Assembly: GCA_002238805.1 (NCBI GenBank) | Contig: MPNB01000017.1 | Location: 1-47,976, forward strand | DNA: 47,976 nucleotides | Source: Rhodothermaceae bacterium bin80 | GTDB lineage: Bacteria; Bacteroidota; Rhodothermia; Rhodothermales; Bin80 | Reading direction: 5' to 3' | In this document: piece after piece, positions 27,917 through 37,402 of the stretch | Numbering within the stretch: position 1 is the stretch's first letter | How the letters are laid out: each line of letters opens with the position of its first letter | The notes under the pieces: generated by a model | Database searches by the model: none | What the model was told of the DNA's origin: nothing | The model's input: only the letters and a program-made list of their open reading frames with translations | Program-made: the position numbers and the translations under genes

Positions 27917-29791
27917 ATGCTTCTGTTACTCATTGGGCTCCTGCTACAAGTAAGTCCTCCTGATCGTGTTGAAATTTCACCCGAATCTGATTCTCTGGCA
28001 GTCGGCGAGACTCTAGCCTTTTCGGCCCAGGCATACAGTTCAGATGATGCCATCATCACTGGACTTGTACCGAGATGGCATATCGCAGAATCATCTATGG
28101 CCACAGTAGATGAATCCGGGACAGTGCAGGCGCTCTCGCCTGGCCGTGTCGTTCTAGTTGCTGTGATGGGAGGGAAACCTGGATATGCACAAATCACGGT
28201 TACCGAGAGTAGCAGTCCACTTTTGACAGCTGCCCTACCCGTTTCCACCGTGCTTTCAGGTACAAGTGTTCCGATTGAGGTAAAAATCAATGGCATGCCT
28301 CCTCAGGGCCGCATACGGTTTACCAGCAGCAATAATACGATAGCAACCGTGGACAGGGATGGAAACCTCCACGCAAAGAATTCTGGTTCAGCCACCGTGA
28401 CCGTCAGGACTGACGATACCAGCACCCCGGTAGAGGTAAACGTGATTGACAACCCGACAGTGTCCTATCAGATTACCCAAAACCGATATATCGTTCGACA
28501 GGGAGATGTAGTTCGCTTTCGCATCAGGGCACTTGATGAGAATGGAAATGCAGTAGAGGGAGTGTACCCGTCATGGGAAGCATCTGGAGATGGTGCACTC
28601 ATGGTCAATGAAGGCGCAGATGGAGTATTTGTAGGAGAAAAACCAATTGATTACGCAATCACAGCACATATAGGCGAAAACATTGAGAGATCAATCACGC
28701 TGGCTGTTGATCCACGTGTGCATAAACAAACACTGTCTTTGGTAGGACGTGGTGCCATTGCACATCACCACTCGGGGGATATGTGGGCTTTTGAAGGTGT
28801 TGATGGTCACGATTATGCCTACGTCGGCACTTTCATGCACGACTGGATGAAAGTTTTCAACGTATCTAATCCAGAAAGCCCGATACTCACGGATTCCGTT
28901 CAGGTGGATGCTCGTCGAATCAACGATGTGAAAATTCACGGGAGTAACCAACTTGCAGTAATTACGCGCGAAGGGGCCTCTAATCGACGCAATGGAATTG
29001 TGCTCCTGGATCTTTCCGATCCAGCTCATCCCGAAATTTTATCTGAGTACACTGATACTGTCACGGGTGGAGTACATAATGTCTGGATTGAGGGAGACAT
29101 TATCTATGCGTGTCACAACGGCACGAATGCTCTCCATATCATTGATATTTCCGATCCGGTCAATCCGCAGGAAGTTGGACGCTGGGAGCTTGGTAAGAGC
29201 GAAAAGACCTTGCATGATGTGATCATCCAGGAGGGGTATGCTTATCTATCGTACTGGGATGACGGGATCGTTATACTTGATGCGGGAGCTGGTTCACACG
29301 GTGGTACAGAGATCGAACCTGTTATGTTTAGTAGGCTTTCGTATCCAGAAGGAAACACCCATGTGGCTTGGAGGCACGGTCGTTATCTGTTTGTCGGAGA
29401 TGAATTCTGGCCGGAAAATTACGATGTGGATAAGCCATTGGACGCAAGCGGCTATGTACATATTTTGGATATGTCGGACATTGAAGCCCCCGTTGAGGTT
29501 GCCCGATATGAAGTACCTGACGCAGGTGCACACAATATGTGGATTGAGGATGATCGGCTGTACATTGGTTATTATCAGGGAGGATTGCGGGTTGTAGACA
29601 TCAGCGGAGAACTGCTGGGCGATCTCTATCAGCAAGGCCGCGAAATTGCACACATCCTAACCACAGATGAGCAATCCATGGTGCCTGGCTGGCCCATGAC
29701 TTGGAGCGCTCAAGTTTTCAAGGGACACGTCTATTCCTCTGACCTGAACAGCGGCCTTTGGATTGCCCGGCTGGAAATAATACGACCGTGA
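27917..29791 (+). CDS. Secreted Ig-like (Big2) and LVIVD-repeat beta-propeller protein
   Basis: 624 residues. A short signal peptide-like start (MLLLLIGLLLQVS) is followed by one or two bacterial Ig-like domains: VEISPESDSLAVGETLAFSAQA... up to about residue 95, and a second at about 100-180 with IATVDRDGNLHAKNSGSATVTV. From about residue 275 there are LVIVD-type blades: VFNVSNPESPILTDSVQVD, VLLDLSDPAHPEILSEYTD, HIIDISDPVNPQEVGRWEL, HILDMSDIEAPVEVARYEV and a final RVVDISGELLG. LVIVD proteins are surface or secreted propellers of unknown ligand. An in-frame TAA immediately before the ATG region fixes the start. It stands alone on the plus strand. Confidence 0.87.
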   Translation: MLLLLIGLLLQVSPPDRVEISPESDSLAVGETLAFSAQAYSSDDAIITGLVPRWHIAESSMATVDESGTVQALSPGRVVLVAVMGGKPGYAQITVTESSSPLLTAALPVSTVLSGTSVPIEVKINGMPPQGRIRFTSSNNTIATVDRDGNLHAKNSGSATVTVRTDDTSTPVEVNVIDNPTVSYQITQNRYIVRQGDVVRFRIRALDENGNAVEGVYPSWEASGDGALMVNEGADGVFVGEKPIDYAITAHIGENIERSITLAVDPRVHKQTLSLVGRGAIAHHHSGDMWAFEGVDGHDYAYVGTFMHDWMKVFNVSNPESPILTDSVQVDARRINDVKIHGSNQLAVITREGASNRRNGIVLLDLSDPAHPEILSEYTDTVTGGVHNVWIEGDIIYACHNGTNALHIIDISDPVNPQEVGRWELGKSEKTLHDVIIQEGYAYLSYWDDGIVILDAGAGSHGGTEIEPVMFSRLSYPEGNTHVAWRHGRYLFVGDEFWPENYDVDKPLDASGYVHILDMSDIEAPVEVARYEVPDAGAHNMWIEDDRLYIGYYQGGLRVVDISGELLGDLYQQGREIAHILTTDEQSMVPGWPMTWSAQVFKGHVYSSDLNSGLWIARLEIIRP

Positions 29792-30121
29792 GCGGCGCAC
29801 AAAGTTTGTGACCGCTGTACCTGGGCCCCCATGTATCTGTGATCACGACCGAACGCTCATTGTGGCGAGACCGTTTCCACGCACCTGTGTCGGGGCCATC
29901 GCAGACCTGATCGCCCGTAGTCTGGTGAAACACGGTTGCACCAATCAGATCCGCAAAATATCTTCTGGAACTGTGCCCGCTGATCAGGCGCATTGTTCTT
30001 CAACCGACATTTCGGTACGACATATCGTGAAACCCCGTATGTCCAATATCGGTTTAAGCACATCGAAGCGTGTATTCATTGGTTCCACAATTCTTACGTG
30101 CCTCCCTTACGCCCTGCCTCA
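29792..30121. other. Intergenic region without a supported gene
   Basis: 330 bp between the LVIVD gene and the small lipoprotein gene. Open frames of 60-90 codons exist on both strands, but none has a recognisable domain, a good start or consistent codon use. No terminator hairpin with a T run was seen. Confidence 0.5.
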
Positions 30122-30712
30122 ATGCGCATACACGTATTCCTGCTTGTTGCCGTCTGCCTTCTTCTTCAATGCGACTCAATAGAAGACGACATGCCGCTGA
30201 CCAAGGCCGAAACAGACCGTCTCGTGTACGGCTTAATGGAAACTGTCCTATATCCAGACCTTGAGGGGAAAGAAGTTCACAGCGAATCCGAATCCAGATC
30301 CGACATAACATACTTGTGCCCCGAGGGCGGCGAAGTTCGCATTGTTAACACAACGTCAGAGTCAGGTTCAGATACGAGGTCCGTTATAGAGATCAGCGGT
30401 ACCTTCATCCCTCAATCCTGTGGATCCGGCGGATTCGTTCTGACAGGCAATCCTTCGATTGAATTCTCTATTGAATTCTCTATTGATATAGATACGACCC
30501 TTACTACAGAGGGCCTTGACTTTGATATGGGAGGGGACTTTAATGGAACCGTGGACTGGGATGATAACGATAAGTCGGGAACATGCCGGTGGGCACTTGA
30601 CCTTGAAGGGATTTTTACGTCAGACCTCGACTTGGCCTCGGCAAAAATATATCTTCGAGGACAGGCCTGTGACAACGATGTTGACCTCAATATCAGTGAT
30701 ATTTTTGACTAG
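30122..30712 (+). CDS. Small lipoprotein of unknown function
   Basis: 196 residues from the ATG at 30122, chosen because it begins a lipoprotein signal (MRIHVFLLVAVCLLLQC); the open frame extends 43 codons upstream without a signal. The mature part is acidic and rich in Ser, Asp and Gly, with four later Cys (near YLCPEGGE, PQSCGSGG, SGTCRWA and GQACDND) that could form disulfides. Predicted mainly beta strand. No family recognised. It contains a 2x12 bp tandem repeat coding SIEFSIEFSI (30458-30481), which could be a slippage product. Confidence 0.7.
   Translation: MRIHVFLLVAVCLLLQCDSIEDDMPLTKAETDRLVYGLMETVLYPDLEGKEVHSESESRSDITYLCPEGGEVRIVNTTSESGSDTRSVIEISGTFIPQSCGSGGFVLTGNPSIEFSIEFSIDIDTTLTTEGLDFDMGGDFNGTVDWDDNDKSGTCRWALDLEGIFTSDLDLASAKIYLRGQACDNDVDLNISDIFD
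30458..30481 (+). repeat. 2 x 12 bp direct repeat in the lipoprotein gene
   Basis: ATTGAATTCTCT occurs twice in succession and a third partial unit (ATTGA) follows. It encodes IEFS IEFS I and keeps the frame. Confidence 0.85.
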
Positions 30713-31168
30713 ATCTATAATCTAGTGCCAAGGCAGCATTTCTTGCGGCTTGTGGCGCTCGAGCGTGCCGCCGCGTAGACAAACGGACCTACAAGGACCA
30801 CTTATATAGCCAGCGCAAGCAGTGTCAACGCAACTATATAAATAATTCCATAAGCATTACGCAGGTATTGCTGTCAGGTCTGGTCGCAATCAATAAAATC
30901 TTTTGGCTCAAACGTCGGACGGATTTCGACTTCGCAAGTATCAGAGTGAGGATATGGACACCGTTTTAGCCAAATAACAGCCTCATCCATATCCTTGGCT
31001 TATTTTGGACGAATGGCAAGCAGTATGGAGTATTTCTTGGAGGGGCAGATTTTTTTGATTTCTTTTGCGCAAAGCTTGTGTAAGATGGTAAAAGCGAGGG
31101 TGGCGGACTCGGGTCGTGGAACCCCGAACCCCTAACCTTGTCAATGATCCTTCACACGACATCTCATT
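30713..31168. other. Intergenic region holding a YCII gene fragment
   Basis: Apart from the YCII remnant at 30874-31003 nothing is supported. The ~165 bp just before the ATPase gene contain no clear promoter motif. Confidence 0.5.
30874..31003 (-). pseudogene. C-terminal fragment of a YCII/DGPF-family gene
   Basis: On the minus strand the frame reads KDMDEAVIWLKRCPYPHSDTCEVEIRPTFEPKDFIDCDQT and then a TGA stop at 30874-30876. This is the conserved C-terminal third of YCII-related (PF03795, DGPF) proteins: (S/D)MEEAIEW..RCP.P......E(I/V)R..FE.EDF. Homology to the second remnant at 35683-36052 begins at about 31003 and the 5' part is absent. The fragment is undamaged in frame, so loss of the front was probably the main event. 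Confidence 0.75.
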
Positions 31169-31171
31169 GTG

Positions 31172-32377
31172 ATGGCAGATTCTCATCATTCCACTGCTTT
31201 TCCTGCCTCTGAGTATTACCCCGACCGTGGACCTGCCAAATACTTCCACGGGCGAAGGAGGGTGTTGAATGACTTCAGCAACCTTCTCCAATATGCGTCA
31301 AACAAGTCCTGGGGAACAACCTTTCTGGTTCAGGGGGCTCCTGGTGTGGGGAAAAGTGCCCTGCTTCATGAATGCGGGAAATATGCAAGAACTCAAGAAT
31401 GGAAGGTCGTTAAGGTTGGAGTGGAATCCCTTTGGAAGCCATATAAACTACTTGACTCCCTAGGCCTGACGGACAAGTACAAGCTCTCCGGAAAATCCAT
31501 GCAGTTCGGGCTGAAGAATCTTTTCAGGAGGGGATATAAAAGCACCCGACCTGAGCCTACGGTTGAGAGTATCCTCAAGGACGGGCAACAACCGTTGTTG
31601 CTAATCTTGGATGAAGCTCAGGCACTGGGGGATAAGGATGTTCCACCATCTCAGCACAAGGCGACTGCAATCCATGTACTTTAATTTATCCATAATGGTG
31701 AGTTGGGCAGGCCGGTCATCCTTCTTGCAGCTGGGCTTGGTGGGGCTAAGAGGGGTTTTGGTGAGTTGAAAATTCCGAGGTTTGCAGCAAACTGTTTTGT
31801 GGAATTAGGCGCGCTGGACAAGGGCTCTGAGCGTGCGGTCATCCGGGATTGGATCAAGAAGGAGGGTGGAGCTAAAGGAGATCCGGCGGCGTGGATTGAT
31901 GCGATCGCACAGGAAACGCATGGATGGCCCCAGCATATCCAATCTTATGCTAACCTCGCTGCAGATCAACTGAAGACATTTGGCAGAATCATGGAATCTG
32001 ACCAATTAAATGCCGTACTGGAAGCTGGCCGAGAAAGTCGTAAGGAGTATTACAAAGAACGAGTAGACGGTTTTTTTGGAGATGAGATTCAGTGCTTGGT
32101 GAATTCTATTCCAGACAATCCGTCGGGACCTCCTGCTTCTCGCATAGATATTATGTCTTCGCTGACAAAAAAATATGGCGACCGTGAAGCGAAAGATCTG
32201 TTTGATCGCTTTATTAGGAAGGGGATACTGGAGAAAAGCGGAGCGGGACTTGTCGTCCCCATCCCCTCGATGCATGCCTGGATGAAGGACGAATATTCCC
32301 GAGAGAAAATCGAGTTCCCCCGCGAGCAGCAGATAAGTCGGGGGTTGCACGAGCGGAGTTCTGGGTTGGAACGTTGA
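31172..32377 (+). pseudogene. AAA ATPase gene interrupted by an in-frame TAA
   Basis: One frame runs from ATG 31172 to TGA 32377 with a single TAA at 31682-31684. The first part (170 residues) has Walker A GAPGVGKS at residues 55-62 and Walker B LLLILDEAQAL near 143-153. After the stop the same frame continues FIHNGELGRPVILLAAGLGG, then a winged-helix-like C-terminal region (RIDIMSSLTKKYGDREAKDLFDRFIRKGILEKSG). Together they form one normal STAND/ORC-like ATPase of about 400 residues. There is no frameshift: a single nonsense codon splits it. It could be a recent pseudogene, a sequencing error, or two separately translated parts (an ATG at 31694 or GTG nearby). Confidence 0.75.
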
Positions 32378-32829
32378 CGCACATGCGCCTCGAACCCAGT
32401 CAGTTGGCACTAAATCCCACCGAAAATAGGTTCCGATAATTGAACTAGTCAAGGGCTGGATGGAGCAGAATGCCTCAACTCTTGATTGATGTGTCGCCCA
32501 CCTGTCGCTACTGCACCGCACCTTGTACAAGGCGGTGCAGATAATGGGGGCGGTTGGTTACTCCCAAGGTGTTGACCCGCGGCGATGTGATGCAAAACTA
32601 TGTTCCACGTCGTTGCCGTCGCAACTATATGGAACGAACCCAACTCAACCCCAACGATTCTAAGCCATGACTGGCCAATCTCCCACTTCATTGACTACAC
32701 CAACAAACTACCCTGTTTAGTATCTCATGAATGATACAGGGTGCAAGAGGCTCGTCGGTGAATTATTTTCTCCTGGGGGAATGCATATGGCGAGCTACAA
32801 TATCTGGGTAAATTGGATTCCCTCCTACA
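32378..32829. other. Intergenic region between convergent ATPase and htpX genes
   Basis: About 450 bp without a supported gene. It contains one inverted repeat, listed separately. Confidence 0.5.
32710..32742. repeat. Inverted repeat between convergent genes
   Basis: ACCCTGT at 32710-32716 pairs with ACAGGGT at 32736-32742; inside, GTATC pairs with GATAC. It could be an imperfect hairpin in the RNA of either gene, but no T run follows, so a terminator role is only possible. Confidence 0.35.
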
Positions 32830-33651
32830 CTAATCAAGAAGTCTCCGAATTCGCTCTTCGGTCGGCGGATGTGTGCTGAACAGGGACATTAATCCTCGCC
32901 TGGAAAAAGGCATCATGATGAACATGTGTGCTGTCGCGGGATTCGCATCCATGGGTAAGCCCTTTTGAACATTTTCGATTCTTTGCAGAGCACTTGCCAA
33001 TCCTCTTGGCGTACCCGCTATCTCAGCCCCAATCCTGTCTGCCTCAAACTCGCGTGAACGAGAAATTGCAGTCTGTATGAGCATAGCGGCGATGGGTGCA
33101 AGAATTAACATCGCCACAAAACTCACGATGTTTCCGCGCCTGTTTTCACCACCAGAAAAAATCATCGCAAACTGTGCCATTCGCGCAACCACCATGATAG
33201 TTGCCGCGAGCGTAGCTGCAATAGAACTGATCAGAATATCACGATTCCTAACATGTGCTAATTCATGGGCCATCACCCCAGCCAGCTCCTTCGTGCTCAG
33301 ACTCCGAATCAATCCCTCAGTAGCAGCCACTGCCGCATTTTCGGGATTGCGACCCGTAGCAAAAGCGTTTGGAGAATCATTCGGAATGATGTACACGCGA
33401 GGCATTGGCAGTCCTGCGTTTTGTGCCAAACGCTCTGTGAGACGATATAGATGATGATCCTCACCGACTTCCTGAGCACGATACATACTCAGAACAATTT
33501 TGTCCGAAAACCAATAGGAACCAAAATTCATTGCAATTGCAATTACAAACGCAAGCAACAAACCTGCCTCTCCACCGAGAGAGGCACCAAGCGCGAGCAC
33601 TAATCCACTGAGGGCTCCCAAGAGTAATACCGTTTTTACACTACCGTTCAT
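32830..33651 (-). CDS. htpX: HtpX-like M48 membrane metalloprotease
   Basis: 273 residues. Two N-terminal membrane helices (about 6-25 and 30-48), the zinc-binding HELAH (HExxH) in VMAHELAHVRNRD near residue 130, two more helices (about 148-168 and 180-200) and the third zinc ligand in SRSREFEADRIGAEI near 205. The C-terminal FSTHPPTEERIRRL is typical. HtpX degrades misfolded inner-membrane proteins on the cytosolic side. It is a single gene with no obvious partner. Confidence 0.95.
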   Translation of the reverse strand: MNGSVKTVLLLGALSGLVLALGASLGGEAGLLLAFVIAIAMNFGSYWFSDKIVLSMYRAQEVGEDHHLYRLTERLAQNAGLPMPRVYIIPNDSPNAFATGRNPENAAVAATEGLIRSLSTKELAGVMAHELAHVRNRDILISSIAATLAATIMVVARMAQFAMIFSGGENRRGNIVSFVAMLILAPIAAMLIQTAISRSREFEADRIGAEIAGTPRGLASALQRIENVQKGLPMDANPATAHMFIMMPFSRRGLMSLFSTHPPTEERIRRLLD

Positions 33652-33985
33652 TCACAGAAAATTTGCGGAAATATAATAATTGAAGTGCACTGGCCTCAAG
33701 CCATGGGTATCAAAATAGAAGACTCCAAATAGGTTTCCTTGGCGGTCCAAGGCCAGCATCCCCAAATACACTAGCCCTCTGGGCTCGTACGCTTGCCTTA
33801 GCGTCAAATACACCCGCCAGTCGTCTCAGGATGTAGGCTGCGTCAAGCAGTAAGACGAAGTCGAGATAGTATGGCCACATCGGCGGTCGAAGCAATCGTT
33901 TCACGCGGCATAAAAACAGATTGTGAACTACAAAAATGCCTTCGTACATGACCATCATGCCTCGGATTACCCAGTAAATAGAACG
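33652..33985. other. Intergenic region without a supported gene
   Basis: 334 bp between htpX and the carboxylesterase. An 82-codon minus frame (33710-33958) exists but shows no family resemblance and no ribosome binding site, so it is not called. Confidence 0.5.
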
Positions 33986-35572
33986 TTACCGTGCCTGTTC
34001 CGACAAATAGTCCAAAAAGAATTCAGTCTTGGTTTGATCCGTAATCTTCGCAAACTCAATCTTGGTTCCGAGCCTCATGAACTGAATATCAGATTCGTCA
34101 AAAGCCGTCCATAATGGTACACTTGGGCCGTTCGGGGATCCTTGAGTCGAAAAATTGACCCAGTATGTTGACATAATATCGGCAAGATGTCTATCCACCT
34201 CGGTCCACGGACGATCAATGTGATGCAATGTGTTGAAGAAATAGGGAACCTCTGCGGTATGAAATGCTCCAAACTCAGGGCGCTCAGGCCAAGGGATACC
34301 TCGCTCAAAATAGTAGAGATAAGCCTCAGTCCTTGCGGACTGTACACGCTCCACAGCCAATCGTCCCAGAGCTACGGCGGCTAAATCGCGTAGACCGGTT
34401 TTAAGTGCTAATCCGGCTGCTTCGTCTGTGTCTGCCGGATAGAGTGCTCGATAAGCCTCTGCACGCTCACCATAACGTGTACTGACCGTATTCGGGTACT
34501 CCTCAAGCGTAGACTGTCCATAACCAGGAAATGCACTCCCTTCATCCGCATTAAAACCTGTCATCATAGGGACGTCATTCTGCGAACCCTCTGCGTAGAC
34601 AGTGGGTACATTGTCCAGCAAAAAGTACCCGTCAATTACGGGCCCAAAACGTACAGTTGGCGGTAAAGAGACCGCGGTTAACTCATTTGCAGGCATGGAG
34701 CGCATGGCTTGGATCGAGCGTGCACTCCTGGCCTTGACAAGTTCGATACCGTTCTCCTCCACCTCGGAAAGTGAACTCGCCAAAGATCGTGTATTCGTCA
34801 GACCAAATGAAGCCAGTCCCCCTGGACCACTCTGGATAATGACACGATGAAAAAGCCCCTTCGCAAGTGGAGAAGCCGTAAGCAGGTACACTGATACTGC
34901 ACCGGCTGATTGGCCGGCAACAGTAACATTGTCAGGGTCTCCGCCAAAGTCTGAAATATTTTCCTGGACCCATTCGAGTGCAGCAACCTGGTCTAGTAAG
35001 CCATAGTTGCCAGATGCGCTGTGATCGGATTCAGCACTCAACTCAGGATGAGCAAAAAAGCCGAATAATCCCAGCCGATAGTTGATCGTCACAACTATCA
35101 GTCCCTTTCTTACCAGAGATTCGCCATCATAAACCAGTACCGAACCGGATCCCTCACTGAAACCACCCCCGTGGACATAGACCAGAACCGGCCTCCTTTC
35201 TTCAGCACTCAAAGCTCCAGTCCAAATATTGAGATATAGGCAATCCTCGCTAATACTTCCCTGGTGCATGAATTCTTCTGTCCACGGTGGACGTGAACGA
35301 GTAAGATTCTGAATACAGCCGGGGCCAAACGTATCTGCCTTGAGCGTGCCTTCCCAAGGGGATGGGGGTTGCGGCGGACGCCAACGAAGGTCGGCAACCG
35401 GGGGCGCAGCATAAGGGATACCCTTATACACTTGAATATCCGTATCAATACCAGATATACCCGTTATCGTACCCTGTTCCAAATGAAGCGGCTCAGTGAC
35501 CTGGGCCGATACAAGTAGGGGGAGACAGCTCAACCATACAACGCTAAGCCAATAAAACCCAAGTCGCACCAT
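33986..35572 (-). CDS. Secreted type B carboxylesterase
   Basis: 528 residues from the ATG at 35572, which starts a Sec signal peptide (MVRLGFYWLSVVWLSCLPLL, cleavage near VSA-QV). The rest is an alpha/beta hydrolase of the carboxylesterase type B family (PF00135). The catalytic Ser is in VAGQSAGAVSVY (about residue 215), the acid in MTGFNADEGSAFPG and the His probably in EFGAFHTAEVPYFFN. Conserved early text: YKGIPYAAPPVADLRWRPPQPP and EDCLYLNIWTG. It hydrolyses ester or amide bonds outside the cytoplasm; the substrate is unknown. The upstream open frame to 35677 is rejected because it lacks a signal peptide and reaches into the YCII remnant region. Confidence 0.93.
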   Translation of the reverse strand: MVRLGFYWLSVVWLSCLPLLVSAQVTEPLHLEQGTITGISGIDTDIQVYKGIPYAAPPVADLRWRPPQPPSPWEGTLKADTFGPGCIQNLTRSRPPWTEEFMHQGSISEDCLYLNIWTGALSAEERRPVLVYVHGGGFSEGSGSVLVYDGESLVRKGLIVVTINYRLGLFGFFAHPELSAESDHSASGNYGLLDQVAALEWVQENISDFGGDPDNVTVAGQSAGAVSVYLLTASPLAKGLFHRVIIQSGPGGLASFGLTNTRSLASSLSEVEENGIELVKARSARSIQAMRSMPANELTAVSLPPTVRFGPVIDGYFLLDNVPTVYAEGSQNDVPMMTGFNADEGSAFPGYGQSTLEEYPNTVSTRYGERAEAYRALYPADTDEAAGLALKTGLRDLAAVALGRLAVERVQSARTEAYLYYFERGIPWPERPEFGAFHTAEVPYFFNTLHHIDRPWTEVDRHLADIMSTYWVNFSTQGSPNGPSVPLWTAFDESDIQFMRLGTKIEFAKITDQTKTEFFLDYLSEQAR

Positions 35573-35682
35573 GTGCTCCCTAGGTTTTTGATTTTGCTTC
35601 GTTATCTCTAGGCGATGATTACGACTCAAAAGTGCAGGGTCCACTGATCTAAGGTCATGTAAACAATATTCGGGCACTGCTG

Positions 35683-36052
35683 TCAGGTCTGGTCACTATC
35701 AATAAAACCTTCTGGCTCAACATCGGACGGATTTCGACTTCGCAAGTATCAGGGTGAGGATTGGAACACCGTTTTAGCCAAATAATAGCCTCATCCATAT
35801 CCTTGACTTCCCATATCCAGCCACCAAGTCCGAGGTAAACTCGAACGGCCCATTCAAGACGGTGCGCGAATCACCGTCAAAATACGACCCGTGTACCATA
35901 GCGTGTTGGCCGCAGACCGCCTCCATCCCGCACTATACCAGTTTCCGCTAATGCTCCATTCATAAGCTTCCCATGGACTCAAGCAGTTCAGCAGATGGTA
36001 TTCCCCCCGCTCCTGAGTCTGTTGTTGAACGGACGAAAACTATTACCCTCAT
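35683..36052 (-). pseudogene. Decayed YCII/DGPF-family gene with several frameshifts
   Basis: Minus-strand pieces in changing frames reconstruct a whole gene: MRVIVFVRSTTDSGAG..IPSAELLESMGS, then (new frame) NGALAETGIVRDGGGLRPTRYG, then FDGDSRTVLNGPFE, then GGWIWEVKDMDEAIIWLKRC and PDTCEVEIRPM, and last FEPEGFIDSDQT with TGA at 35683-35685. That is the full order of a YCII-related protein, including the GPF of the DGPF motif. At least three shifts are needed (near 35965, 35890 and 35825), and another near 35710. The open frames around it in the window are shadows. Its last ~135 bp are repeated at 30874-31003. Confidence 0.8.
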
Positions 36053-36181
36053 TGCAGTAAGGTTTCTGGTGAATTTACAGACCGCTCAGACAACCGTTCG
36101 GCAGCAGCTACCCGATCCACCGCACCGGCATGAACACGAACAAAACGATACCTGTGCCTGGTCACCTGCCGCACAGCACAA

Positions 36182-37120
36182 CTAGAAGCTGTTCTCCTCA
36201 AGGACTGCGTCAAAAGCTTCTTGCGTATCGTGGACTATGATGGTACCGCGCATGCTGTAGTGCGCGCCACCACAAAGTTGTGCACAACTGATCTCCATAT
36301 CCGGGGCAGCATAGACCTCTGTAATACCAGCTTCGTACAGCTGAGTCAGCACTCTGGTGGACAACCGCCGCCCTTCCTCTGCGATCATGTCCGACCCGTC
36401 AGCCGTTGGGTAGTCCTGCATGGCAATCCAGCGATAAGGCGGATACTGCGCCCGGCGGCGCTCATCTCCCGAGATCGGCATAGTCTTTGCCATTTCCCGC
36501 CGAAACTCACTCGTCGACATTTTCGGGACAAACCAGACCGGGATTTCTAGCCCTGGAATTACATCCTGCTTTACACGCATATTCGGCAAAGCAAAACTGT
36601 GAATCACGTCTCTGGAAGTAAGATTGACGATAACCGGCTTGTCCTTAACCAGATGCAGTGTATTTGTTATGATTACATCGTCGTCGCCACGCGGATCACT
36701 TGTGTCTATCTCAATAGGTTTTGTGAGCGTGGTTTGACCGAATTGCCCATCGTCCCCCGAGTAAATGACATTCCAGGCAAACTGCTCAGCAATCACATTG
36801 ACGATCAAAGATTCTGCTTCCGCAGGGAAATCATTCTTGATTGTGGCCCAGATCGGGAATGCAAAACCTACTAGCAGGACGGCCTCAGCTACGACCACCC
36901 CACCCTCCAAGTATGACGAAAGCTTACTCTTAACCCCCGCATAACTCGCCCGCGGGCTGCGCTTCGCATTGAATCGCCAAAGGCAATAAATGAAAAACGG
37001 TGCCCAGATCAGGAAAAGTAGCAACATGAGCCAGTGCACCCAACTCATCATGATGTCGATTTCCGCTCCGTGCCCCGAAGCATCAAGCGGCATGCCCATC
37101 CATTTACTTAAATCATTCAT
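36182..37120 (-). CDS. coxB: Cytochrome c oxidase subunit II without heme c (second oxidase)
   Basis: 312 residues. Two membrane helices (about 25-50 and 72-95) and a cupredoxin domain with QFAWNVIYSGDDG near residue 130, DVIHSFALPNMRVKQDVIPG near 195 and the CuA site CAQLCGGAHYSMRG near 285. Between the second and third elements there is a long insert (about 215-280, starting FVPKMSTSEFRREMAKT) not present in the caa3 subunit II at 16253-17188. No CxxCH is present, so a soluble or separate donor is needed. It is the last gene of this operon, 3 bp after its neighbour. Confidence 0.94.
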   Translation of the reverse strand: MNDLSKWMGMPLDASGHGAEIDIMMSWVHWLMLLLFLIWAPFFIYCLWRFNAKRSPRASYAGVKSKLSSYLEGGVVVAEAVLLVGFAFPIWATIKNDFPAEAESLIVNVIAEQFAWNVIYSGDDGQFGQTTLTKPIEIDTSDPRGDDDVIITNTLHLVKDKPVIVNLTSRDVIHSFALPNMRVKQDVIPGLEIPVWFVPKMSTSEFRREMAKTMPISGDERRRAQYPPYRWIAMQDYPTADGSDMIAEEGRRLSTRVLTQLYEAGITEVYAAPDMEISCAQLCGGAHYSMRGTIIVHDTQEAFDAVLEENSF

Positions 37121-37123
37121 GTC

Positions 37124-37402
37124 CTAGACTACGTCTGATTCATTCGATCCATTAACAGAATCACTGTATACACCGACTGGTGTTTCGCCTGATTTTAATG
37201 CATTAGCGCGGCGATGAGTCTTATAAAAGAACATGCCAACGCCAACACCGACAAATCCTATCGCTGAAAGAAGCGCCGCCATGGATAACACTAATGCTCT
37301 AATCGTCTGCTCATTTGCGCCTCCTGTACCAAGGCAATATTCACAGGCCAGCGCTGGTGTCGCTATGGCCAACAATGCCATTATGATGATGCTACGTTTC
37401 AT
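37124..37402 (-). CDS. Small membrane protein of the second oxidase operon, signal peptide and CEYC motif
   Basis: 92 residues from ATG 37402, which overlaps the stop of the preceding gene as ATGA; the frame to 37426 is less likely. A signal peptide (MKRSIIIMALLAIATPALA) is followed by CEYCLGTGG and one membrane helix (about 42-62). The two Cys close to the mature N-terminus might bind copper or form a disulfide (inference). No named family recognised. Its place between coxD and coxB suggests an assembly role. Confidence 0.7.
   Translation of the reverse strand: MKRSIIIMALLAIATPALACEYCLGTGGANEQTIRALVLSMAALLSAIGFVGVGVGMFFYKTHRRANALKSGETPVGVYSDSVNGSNESDVV

Noticed and set aside
29718..29993. 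91-codon minus frame after the LVIVD gene
   Set aside because: It overlaps the end of the LVIVD gene antisense, and its text does not resemble a protein family.
30740..30765. Short palindrome CGCTCGAGCG after the small lipoprotein gene
   Set aside because: Ten base pairs without spacer or T run; too short to assign a role.
31060..31140. GC-rich segment with GAACCCC-like text that might be part of a tRNA
   Set aside because: No acceptor, D or anticodon arms could be paired; no tRNA cloverleaf fits.
33710..33958. 82-codon minus frame between htpX and the esterase
   Set aside because: No recognisable features beyond an open frame; no start signal.
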